In this document: piece after piece, positions 11,662 through 23,600 of the stretch | Layout of the letters: each line of letters opens with the position of its first letter | How positions within the stretch are numbered: the first letter of the stretch is position 1 | Assembly (NCBI GenBank): GCA_950097015.1 | Contig: CATNEN010000030.1 | Location: forward strand, 1,163,001 to 1,227,000 | Direction of reading: 5' to 3' | Source of the DNA: Macrostomum hystrix | Taxonomy: Eukaryota; Platyhelminthes; Macrostomidae | Length of the DNA: 64,000 nt | Notes under the pieces: model-generated | What the model was told of the DNA's origin: nothing | Seen by the model: the letters and a program-made list of their open reading frames with translations, nothing else | Databases searched by the model: none | Position numbers and translations under genes: made by a program

Positions 11662-14600
11662 GTGAGATCCATTTGGCACATTTCTTGCAAACTAGATCAT
11701 GCCAAACCCATAAGCTATGTGATAAGCCGAGGATTTTCACTCATTTATCAAACGCCCATTCATTATTTAGTAATCAATGAGCTCCACTATGCTCAAAGCA
11801 ACTTTCGGAAAGGTACGGATAATTGTGAATGCATGCTGCCAGCAGGTTTGGACAATCTAGTGTTCAAATCAGCTAAGCATTGGGAAAACAAAATCTTGGG
11901 ATTAAGACGGAAACTTGACGATGTGTCTGTCAGCAAGGCTCCCGTCGTTCCAGCTTCCTGTGCGAGCTTTTTCGAAGACAAATTATCAGTTCATAATGTT
12001 AGTTATAAGCTCGCGAATGATATTTGTTAAGTTTAGACTGTTGTTACTAGCTAAAGCAGCAGAGACATTTCAACGACCACAGCTGGTATCTTCAATGGAC
12101 ACAAAGAGCTCAAACTGGTCTACCGAAGAAAATCAGCAATGATCCACAGGAAAAAAAAGACTGACAATTCGGCGGCTTAGCGGCATGTTTGAAAAAATCT
12201 GAAGATTTTTGTCGCAAAAAATAAACCGACTGTTAAAGATAATCTCCCACAGCCCGCTTTGGTTCACTACAACTGCCTAGCATAAGCTGTAGCTCAGGAA
12301 ACTGACAGATCACTTCCTGACAGGCCATCTCTATGTCCTGCAACTCCCAAATAATCTACTCAAATCCGACAGCGTCAGACTGTCTGCAATGAGTTTCTGG
12401 CAGATCCTGGGTCAAGAGCCCCTTATCTCTTAGAATGGGACAATTTTTTGCCAAAAAGGGAAAATCAGCAGTACTGCTCAGCTAGTCTTCCGCCAGGTTG
12501 TCATCTCAGAGGTTCTGATTCGTTGAGGCGTGACATCACAATGCTCTCAGGTGCAGTTGGCAGGACTTTCAAGGCTCAAGGCATTGCATGAGGCAACTCT
12601 TCTGTAGGAACGGTGAATTATGAAATGAGAGTATGAAAGGATTAAACCTTAACAAGTAAACTAACCTTTGTTTTTTAAAGCATGATTCGCGAAAATGGGC
12701 TTCCATTTCGAAGTCCCTGGGCTCCAATCTGCTTTCATGTTGGGCGCAACCTCGGAGAGAAGGCTCGTTGGTTCGTTGTGCAATTTACGCCTTTCATTTC
12801 CAAATCCCAACTCTCAGTGAAAATGTACTTTAACTCATAATGAGAAAATTCAAAACAGGCATACACATCCAACCAATGCCTGTATGAGTGTGTGCCTGCG
12901 TCAGGGGTCAGCGGAACGAGCAAATGTCAACAGCATGATGTGTGTACGGCTTAGGGTTCGCGGCCGCAGGGTGCACTGCGAGCCGGCCAACCGGCCATCC
13001 ATAACAATACACTGCAATCTTCCCTTCAGTCTGCAACACACTGCAATCCCCACTTGAGATTCTCAACACACTGCAATCCCCACTTGAGGTTCACAACACA
13101 CTGCAATCCCCACTTGAGGTCACAACACACTGCAATCCCCACTTGAGGTCACAACACACTGCAATCCTCACATGAGGTTCTCAACACAATGCAATCCCCA
13201 CTTGAGGTTCTCAACACACTGCAATCCCCACTTGAGGTTCTCAACACACTGCAATCCCCACTTGAGGTTCTCAACACACTGCAATCCCCACTTGAGGTCA
13301 CAACACACTGCAATCACCACTTGAGGTCACAACACAATGCAATCCCCACTTGAGGTCACAACACACTGCAATCCTCACATGAGGTTCTCAACACAATGCA
13401 ATCCCCACTTGAGGTTCTCAACACACTGCAATCACCACTTGAGGTCACAACACACTGCAATCCCCACTTGAGGTCACAACACACTGCAATCCCCACTTGA
13501 GGTCACAACACACTGCAATCCCCACTTGAGGTCACAACACACTGCAATCCTCACATGAGGTTCTCAACACAATGCAATCCCCACTTGAGGTTCTCAACAC
13601 ACTGCAATCCCCACTTGAGGTTCTCAACACACTGCAATCCCCACTTGAGGTTCTCAACACACTGCAATCCCCACTTGAGGTTCTCAACACACTGCAATCC
13701 TCACTTGAGGTCACAACACACTGCAATCCCCACTTGAGGTTCTCAACACACTGCAATCCCCACTTGAGGTCACAACACACTGCAATCCCACTTGAGGTTC
13801 TCAACACAATGCAATCCCCACTGCAATTTTATAAATAAGTTAACAAGCATCGCTAAGCTGCCTTGGAGGGCTACGCAAATCGTATTTGACTAGCTGATTA
13901 TAAGGCAAAGTTCCGACGATTTGCTCAGGCTGCGGGCATTGCTAGATTGTATTTTGTATATATACAAGCACATTGTATAGACTTTTTACCCCCACACACC
14001 GATCAATTTATAACACCTTTTAGCGGCACTTTTTTCACACTTTTAATTTGATTTTATTCGACGAGAGATGAGGTGGGTGAACTGATTGCGCAGTGTGATG
14101 TAGAGAATCAGTTAAAGAGACAAATTAGATAAGATAGATAAGTCTAGCCAATAACTTATATAGGCATTAAATTTAAATCGGTTTCACCTTCAGATTAAAT
14201 AGCCTGCTATAAGAAATTCTACCTGTGGAACTGCTGAAAGGTGTATAAAGTATGTAACTCGTAATACTCTAAATGACAGTTTTGGCTGGTCATAGTCTCT
14301 TGGTAAAAGTTCTTTACATCTGCCCTGACTTTCTCATCGTCAGGCAGTGTACAGACTCCCCCTGTGCCTTTGGGGTTGGCCCTCAAGGGCGTAAATTGCA
14401 CCCCAAATGAATGCGGCCTCGTCGCGGAATCGAGCTCAGGGACCTTGGTGCTAGAGGCAAACGCATTAGACCACTCTGCCACTCAACCCCCTGAAACTTT
14501 CACCTTAATTCGGTCTGAGTACACCCACCCCACTCCAAGTACTTTTTTCTCTTCCCTCTTGCACCCATCCCACTCCGTGTGATCTCACCCTAAAGTCGAG

Positions 14601-17600
14601 TCAGTATAGAAGCAGATGAAAACATTCTGAAAGATTAAGTGATCCCACTAGTCTAAAGGAATTAAGAACAATCGATTTTCCCCGTTCGCAACGAGAAGCA
14701 TGATTATTAATGGATCTAGGTAACATAGAGCGCAGAATTTCGGATAGAAAGCAAAGAGTTCCGTTGCTTCAATAGAAGAATTCTCGCATCTTCCGTTCAG
14801 TTAGTTGTACAACAATGACGACTCAGTGGCCCAAGCTGAATGGAGGCCGCGGGAGACCTCGGGAAACAATGGGCTCATTGCTGGCTATAAGGTGCACTTT
14901 TTTAAATTGCCATCTAAAATAGTCGTTAGAAAGTTGTGGCGAGCGAAATTGACGGACTTGGCGGTGGGAGGTGGAGGCTGCCCAGGAAGGTCTCCGGCTG
15001 AAGTGGGCGGGATCCGAATCCCGTGGAAGGCGCTCCGCTTCCGGTTACGTGACGAATGCGCCCAGGAAATTAGTGCGAGGCGACCTCAACTGAAGCCTCA
15101 ATGTTGCGGTGGCCAATGTGAGAGCTAGTTGGTTTGCAATTCCCATTTGATTTTCTGTGAATCAAAATGAAATAGCCGCATTTTCTGTCAATCGTGCCAT
15201 TCTCTGGCGCCTCTTCTCATGTTTACTTTTGCCTATAGGGTTGCTCACTTTAATAGACAGAACAGTGACACTGTTAGACCTACCTCTATCTATATACGAG
15301 CTGACTGAGAGGTCGCGAGTTCGAATCTCAGCTCAATGGAAATCGTTTTAGTACTTGTACCAACAAGACTACGGAGTGACACGAGGGTGTCTGGAGGAGA
15401 CTAGGGAGTGGGGTGGGTTGACGCGAGGATGTCTGGAGAAGACTGTGGAGTGGGGTGGGTTGATGCGAGGGTATCTGGAGAAGACTGGGGAGTGGGGTGG
15501 GTTGACGCGAGGGCATCTGGAGAAGAATGTGGAGTGTGGTGGGTTGACGCGAGGGTATCTGGAGAAGAATGTGGAGTGTGGTGGGTTGACGCGAGGGTAT
15601 CTGGAGAAGAATGTGGAGTGTGGTGGGTTGACGCGAGGGTATCTGGAGAAGACTGTTGAGTGGGTGGGTTGACGCGAGGGTATCTGGAGAAGAATGTGGA
15701 GTGTGGTGGGTTGACGCGAGGGTATCTGGAGAAGAATGGGGAGTGGGTGGGTTGAAAAGAGGGTGTAGTATGGTGTAGTGTCATGTGCAACAAACTAAAA
15801 AAGTTGGGTGTGTACTTTTCATCATTTAATCTACACTAAGTAACGCAGATACTGATTCGGTGTCGCACCGTAATTTTCATCCTATCCCAGGCGTCAACCG
15901 GCTGTCGGAGGCTTCTAGCACAGCCAGCCGAATCTACTGGTGCCTACTAGGCCTGTTGGCGTCTAGCTTTTGCATCTACCACGTGGTGTGGCTGATCTAC
16001 GCGTTCGAGACCAGCCCAGTTAGCTCCGTGTTACGCCAGGGCGCAACTCCGTTCGTATTTCCTGATGTGACGATCTGCTCTATGACTCCAACTGACCCAA
16101 CGCTAATTTACAAGCACATCAATGTGCACAGCAAGCTGCAGTACTTCTTTACAACCATTATCACACCGCCAAGGCTCAAGCCGCTGGTCCGCATTCGTAA
16201 GGTGCTCAACTCGACAGGTGAAAAAATAGAGTGTGAAGAGATATTGTAATTATCTGGCGTCTGTACTTTTTCAGTTAAGAATCGAGCAGTGGGGTGGTAT
16301 TATGCAAGCACAAGTGATATGACTTAGGAGTGGGGTGGCTGCGGGAATGTGCGCAAGCGATATGACTTGGGAGTGGGGTGGCTGCGGGAATGTGCGCAAG
16401 CGATATGACTTGGGAGTGGGGTGGCTGCGGGAATGTGCGCAAGTGATATGACTTGGGAGTGGGGTGGCTGCGGGGATGTGCGCAAGTGATAAAATTTTTA
16501 TTGAGGTTGGTATGGCTATTTAAAACTGAGCAGTTATCAAATAAAGGACAACACCAGCCTACTTGATAAAAATAGACCAAAGTCGAGAAAATGGCGTTGT
16601 TATAGTTTCTGACGCCATAAAGTGCACAAAAACACTCGCTTTAAAACGTATGGATATATTTGACACTGTGGTACTGTTTGCAGTGGCTAAAACTCAATGA
16701 GGCGATGCATATAGAGGCTAGCAGAAATCTAGGTCTTAAATCTTGAATTGGCTGCCGGTGCTTAAAAGCCGCGACGGTTATTACTGAATCTGAATATAGT
16801 GAGAGCCAATGCGGCAGAGACCCGGACATTGGAGGCTGGGTTCTGAATAACCGGCATTGGAGCCGCACAATATCCCCACTCTTACAGTCCTCTTTACTCA
16901 GCTGTTTTTCTGTTTCGCATTGTTTCAACTGCATAGCCTTTGAAGGCTGTCTAAAAGCCACTTGAATGAAACAAGTGAAGCCCCCTCACTTCTATTATAG
17001 CTGTTTACAATGGGCGGCAACCGGAATCTGAGGTTGCTGGGCCGGAGAACTGTTCTCAGGAGATGGAGATGAGGAAAGGGCTAGCCAACTAATTACAGAC
17101 AATCATGCTTTTACGACTCAATGAAATTGTGCATATGCTGACTGCTGACTGCTGAATTGTCGATCCCAAATACCCAGATTCACCTCACTGGTAGATAAAT
17201 TTAGCCAAAAATTACTTTGATCTTCGCCGACTCCGCCACCGACACTGCCGCAATGCAATTATAATAATTTTCTTTCGAGTGTCGAGAGATTCATGGCCCT
17301 GTGAATTTATGACCCGATAGCACAGAATCACAATGAAGGATTCAGCTAATTGGATAGTGCCGACACTTTCACACCCAGCCGCTCTTGAAGCTCCAATCTT
17401 ATTGGTGTCTTGCCTGAGACGTCATATATATATTGAAAGTACAGTCCCATCATGGCCTAAATTAATGTTTGAAGCCGGATGAAAAAAATGCAAGACGAAA
17501 TAGAAGTTACTGTTTGTGAAATTGATATACTCTAACTTGGGCAGGCCGGTCTCGCGGACAAAATTGAAGTTACTAATCGGGTACACACGAGCACCCCCCT

Positions 17601-20600
17601 CCACGCTGGCGAAATTGAAGTTACTAATCGGGTACACATGAGCATCCCCCTCCCCCGAGGCCAAGGCCAAGGACCAAGGGCCAAGGAATTTCACTTAGAC
17701 CAGGGGTAGGCAAACTTATTTGCTGGCGGGCCAAAGAGAGAACCTAAAAGACGACAGCGGGCCGTATAAATATGAGATAGGGGAGAGATGAGACACGGGA
17801 GAGATAAGACAGGGGAGATATGAGACACAGGAGAGATGAGACACGGGAGAGATGAGACACGGGAGAGATTAGACACAGGAGAGATTAGACACGGGAGAGA
17901 TTAGACACAAGAGCGATGAGACACAGGAGAGATAAGACACGGGAGAGATGAGACACAGGAGAGATTAGACACGGGAGAGATTGACACGAGAGAGATGAAA
18001 CAGGACACTGTAGATGTCAGAAGGGGCAACGGGCCGGATTTGGGAGCTTCGAGGGCCGCATCTGGCCCGCGGGCCGGAGTTTGCCGACCCCTGACTTAGA
18101 CGAATTTCAAACTTCAAAGAAAATTTCATTTTCCTTGTAGAGTGAAAGTTCACAACGTCTTTAGAGTTTGGGAGATAAGTCTCGGTTACTGGCAAATATC
18201 GCCCAACAACAACGGACATTGCCATCGGAACTTTTGTGCTTTTACTAGATTGGAAGATTTTCAGATAGACAAAAAACTTTTGAAAACTGGATTTGCAGAA
18301 ACAAGGAGCTCCGCCCATTATAGTAACAAGCGAACTTGTTTAAATTACAGGTGTACCTATTACAATCAGTTGAAGCACTTGGAATGTGTTGCCTAACCTT
18401 CCCTAGTTGTGATTGTATGTGTATGCCAATTTCAGCTCTAGAATCCTCCCATATAATTCAGGATTCCACCAGAACTGTCAGGGATTTTATTCAATTAGCC
18501 AAGCTTCGCCTCATCCACTTCCACTTCAACTTACTTTTCTTTGTGGTCTCTTTGACTTAATAAAAACAAAGCGAAAGTGGCCCAGCAAACTTTGTCTGGA
18601 ATTCTTAGCTCTCAGTTCTCACAGGCGGGATTTTTGTTGAGTCATATTCCACTATTGGGAAAGGTTTTATCATAGCAGAGTCTATGTGAAATCGAACCCT
18701 TGCCTCGATCTTTATTTTACTCGTTCTGTGTCTAGGGGGTGGGGCTAGCGTAGAATCAATCTTCCCAATCCCGGCGAGTTTTGTCTTGTTTAAGCTTGAG
18801 CGGCACTTGGAGTTGCGCGCTCAGTGCTGTGTACCCAGGACCCGCGCCCGGCTGCTCAGGCAGCAAACTGTCGCTTGCTGCCTTCTGCTCCGGCAAGTCT
18901 TCTGGCTTCTCTTTGGCCTCTGTTTTTGCCTTTTCCGTTCAGCTTGACTGAGGGCTCGGGTTTCTGCGGCTGACCCTCTGGCCACTCCACCTCCGTGCTG
19001 GCCGCGATAACAAGACGGAGGAGCCACCGTAGAGCACTGACTTTAATCTCTTGATCCAATGTTTTTTGTCAAATGCTAACTTTTGAAATATGCTAACGAG
19101 CTTATGAAGTTTCGACCTTATGAAAAAAATTGCTTTTCGGTGTTGAGAAATTTCGAGCTTGTGATAGCACCCCGGCTTACTTCATAAGCTCGAATTTTCA
19201 CAAGGTCGAAACTTCACAACGTCGAAAACTAAAATAGCAGCTACTTTCATAGCAGCTATGAAATCTCTTGCTAAAGCTTTCGACGTTGAAGTTTCAAGCT
19301 TATGAAGTTTCGACCTAGTGAAGGTAGCTGCTATTTTAGTTTTCGATGTTGTGAAATTTCGACCTTGTGAAGAAAGGTGCTTTCGACGTTGTGAAATTTC
19401 GAGTTTGTGAAACCCCCCCTCAGTAAGCCATTGTCTGAGGCTGGCTTCATTTTTTTCGAGCCCTAAGCCTTGGACTAATAAATAAATAGTGCATAGTATA
19501 GTACATCCTACGTTCTCGTAGTATTCTGAACGGATTAGGGGGTGAGTGGCAGAGCGGTTCACGCTTTTGCCTCTCGCACCAAGGTCCCTGAGCTCGATTT
19601 CGCGGTGGAGCCACATTCATTTGGGGCGCAGCCGCGGAGAGAAGTCTTAAGGGCTTGTCGTGCAATTTACGCCCTTGAGGGCCAACCTCCAAGGCACAGT
19701 GAGAGTGTACACTGCCTGACGATGAGAAAGTCAGGGCAGATGTACACACTTGTGTGAGCGTGTGCCTGCGTACAGTGTCTGTGTGCATGTGTGCTCAGGA
19801 GTCAGCAAAATAGGCAGAATTGCCTCCTCGCTGGCTGCGGGTGGGTCTAGTGTCACCAAATGATGCGCCATTGCCTACAGCCCTCCTGCTTATTATTATT
19901 ATTTTAATTATTATTCTAGAACTTACAGTTTATTCCATTCAGGCATGTGATTAGCGCGTGATTCTTACTATGGGCGCAAGTGCTTTTCTATTTTCATTTT
20001 AAGGTAATTTGTCACGTGGTGTTTACCAAAAATTATGCTGTCTTTTAGCAACAGAAGTCAAAGTCAAACCCTTCTGCCTATACAAAGTGATTGTGTAGTG
20101 ATAAGAGATTGTGTTGCGCTGTATGCAGCACAACTGTCTAGCATTTTTGTGCTCCAGTGAGTGCAGATGATAGAGGTATTGTTATGCACCGTGCTCAAAT
20201 GAGTTGGATAATTATTTTTAGTACAAAGGTTTGGATTAGAAAATTGCCGCCTGTTTGTTGTTCTTTGTGTACTTTTGCTCTGCAACTCTCCCAAGAGTCT
20301 TCAAGGTGACTTCAAGGATGACCTGCAAAGTCCGGAAGTTAGGGAAATGAACTCAATTAGCACTCGCCTCACAGTTGCATCCTTGCCTAAGAAAATGAGG
20401 GACGCGGATCCTTAAAATTGCTTATCCTGATCTCGAACACTAACCCCGAAAGCACCCGAGCCCGGATCCCAATCCCGGATCCCAATCCCGGATCCCAATC
20501 CCGGATCCCAATCCCGGATCCCAATCCCGGATCCCAATCCCGGATCCCAATCCCGGATCCCAATCCCGGATCCCAATCCCGGATCCCAATCCCGGATCCC

Positions 20601-23600
20601 AATCCCGGATCCCAATCCCGGATCCCAATCCCGGATCCCAATCCCGGATCCCAATCCCGGATCCCAATCCCGGATCCCAATCCCGGATCCCAATCCCGGA
20701 TCCCAATCCCGGATCCCAATCCCGGATCCCAATCCCGGATCCCAATCCCGGATCCCAATCCCGGATCCCAATCCCGGATCCCAATCCCGGATCCCAATCC
20801 CGGATCCCAATCCCGGATCCCAATTCCGGATCCCAATCCCGGATCCCAATCCCGGATCCCAATCCCGGATCCCAATCCCGGATCCCAATCCCGGATCCCA
20901 ATCCCGGATCCCAATCCCGGATCCCAATCCCGGATCCCAATCCCGGATCCCAATCCCGGATCCCAATCCCGGATCCCAATCCCGGATCCCAATCCCGGAT
21001 CCCAATCCCGGATCCCAATCCCGGATCCCAATCCCGGATCCCAATCCCGGATCCCAATCCCGGATCCCAATCCCGGATCCCAATCCCGGATCCCAATCCC
21101 GGATCCCAATCCCGGATCCCAATCCGGATCCCAATCCCGGATCCCAATCCCGGATCCCAATCCCGGATCCCAATCCCGGATCCCAATCCGGATCCCAATC
21201 CCGGATCCCAATCCCGGATCCCAATCCCGGATCCCAGCTCTATTCTCTCAAGTTCCCGCCTGATCCCAACTTGCACAGTTCCCAGAATGTATCATCCCTA
21301 GTTCTTTCAAGTTTCTCAAATTGTTGCACCGCAGGCCTTGATCCGGAGGTCCGGCGTAAACTTCTTCGCTTTCTGCGGCTGCAAAACATCGACATCAGCA
21401 AGTCGCAGCACGAGTCAACCACCGTATTAAAGATCGAGACGTTAAAGCAGTTCTTCAAGCTGCTGCGGGGCACATTCAACATGTACGCCGCCGGCTACTC
21501 GCTCGACTCTCTCATTATTCGATGCAAATTCGAGGGTCGCGACTGCAACAAATCCGAGATGAGGTTAGTAGTGGACAATCACCTGTGGAACTGCTACACA
21601 ATGCGACCTAGCGACCGCAATGTCACCTCGATGGAGGGCCTGGACTTGTTCATCTTGACTCATCAGCAGCACTACACGGAAGATTCTGGATCGACTGCTC
21701 GCAATAATCAATCCGGTAAATTCCTTGCTTCGGGTGTGCTAAAGAAATGTCTAATGCCCACTTAAACATTTTAGATTTCTTTTATCTACTTTATCAATCC
21801 AGCATCACTAACCATACTAGCTTAAGTTTAAACCTCACCTAAATAATAATAATAATAATCACAATCATAATCGCAGGAGGGCTGCGGGCAATGGCACATC
21901 ATTTGGTGACACTATAGACCCGCAGCCTGCGAGGAGGCAATTCTGCCCATTTCGCTGACTCCTGAGCCAGTGTACAGTGCCTTGGAGGTTGGCCCTCAAG
22001 GGTGTAAATTGCACGACAAGCCACCAAGCTTTCTCTCCGCGGCTGCACCCTAAATGAATGCGGCCTCGTCCCGGAATTGAGCTCAGGGACCTTGGTGCGA
22101 GAGGCGAACCCGTTAAACCGCTCTGCCACTCACCCCCTTGAAACTTTCACCTTAATATTGCCCTTAAACAGAAAGCAACTAGGTAAACTGTTCTTGATAT
22201 TTGGCAATTTTACATCAGTTTCAGACTGCTCATTCTCGCACAAGGAGTACGACTGGGCCACCCTCAACATATCCAGCAACTGGAGCAACTCCGTCTTCTG
22301 GAAGCTGGAAAACTTCAAGGTAAGCGCAAAGATAAATAAAATCACAATTACTGGGTAGGTAGACTCACTGAAGCAGAGATTATTAAAAAGGCAGGCTTCC
22401 TTGGCAAGCAATCGAGCACTGCCTTTCTAGTTTAACTGCCGAAAGTCCTCAATCAAGCCGCCGTCTTTCTTTGCAACTCTCGTCTAAAAACAAACAGGTC
22501 TCCATTTCCTCTCACCGTCTCCCACCTTGCCAATCTTCTGTACGGTCTCTTGTCTCTCTAAATAATAATAGTTCGTAATAAAATGACAGGGAAGACTCAG
22601 GCAATGGCGAATTATCGAGCCCTTTCACTGCCATAAAGCCCTGAATGTTGCACATATGTATGCACACTGCGCTCCTTAGACAAAGCACTGATGATTTCCG
22701 CTTCGGCTCGACAATTTATATTATATATTAAATTTTATTTTATTAGAAAGCGGAATGAATTTTCTTGATTTTAGCTGAAGCTCGTGTGTCTGCATGTTTT
22801 AGCTAGTGGGTTGTGGGCTTCCATGATGTTTTAGCTAGTGGGTTGTGGGCTTCCATGATGTTTTAGCTAGTGGGTTGTGGGCTTCCATGATGTTTTAGCT
22901 AGTGGGTTGTGGGCTTCCATGATGTTTTAGAAGCTAGCAAGGAAGAGGCATTGTGGCATTTTTCATTGTGATACATTTTTTCATGAAATAAAAAAAGGAT
23001 TTCTTATTGAATAGGTTACTGATTTCTTTCTTTAAGTTAAGCTACCATCCTATTAAATGGAAAAACTAATAAATAATAAAAATAAAATAAATATTTTAAC
23101 GGTGCGCTTGCTACGAGCTAAAACTTTCACCGACAGTAGAAAGATCATGATATTTTTACCCCTGGGGTGAGACCTCGTGGCTATTTCAAATGTTAAAGAC
23201 AACTGGGCGAATTCATATTGGTTCATTATTTTTTTAATTCACAAAATAATCAACAATAATAACCGGCATGGTTAAATAATGAATTTTTTTGAGCAGTGAA
23301 CTTTTGCCTCTAAATTTTGGCTCCTCCACACCCCGACGAGAATCTTTGAATATCTCGACGATGACGGTGTTTTTTGTGATTCTGGAAGTTGTTTCAACGG
23401 AAAGAGCGGGGAATTTCCGCTCCGCTTTACTAATGCAAAATATCTCTTCTTTGTGTCTCCACCAGGGTCCTGGGTGAGTTTCACAGCTAGTTCGAGTCCA
23501 AAGCCGCAAGATCACGGAATGCAAAATATAATAAAGTTTTATTAAAAATTCACAGTTCTTTAATGCATCACGCAATTTCCCTGTCTTAGATTAAACGGTG

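Noticed and set aside
14805-15128. 107-residue plus-strand frame in intron 1
   Set aside because: No recognisable domain and no phase-compatible splice sites with the channel exons.
20387-21276. 270-281-residue frames on both strands over the GGATCCCAATCCC array
   Set aside because: Repeat artefact. Open in several phases on both strands and not joined in phase to exon 3 by a splice site.
23234-23575. 113-residue minus-strand frame in intron 4
   Set aside because: No family resemblance; overlapping frames open on the other strand; AT-rich surroundings.
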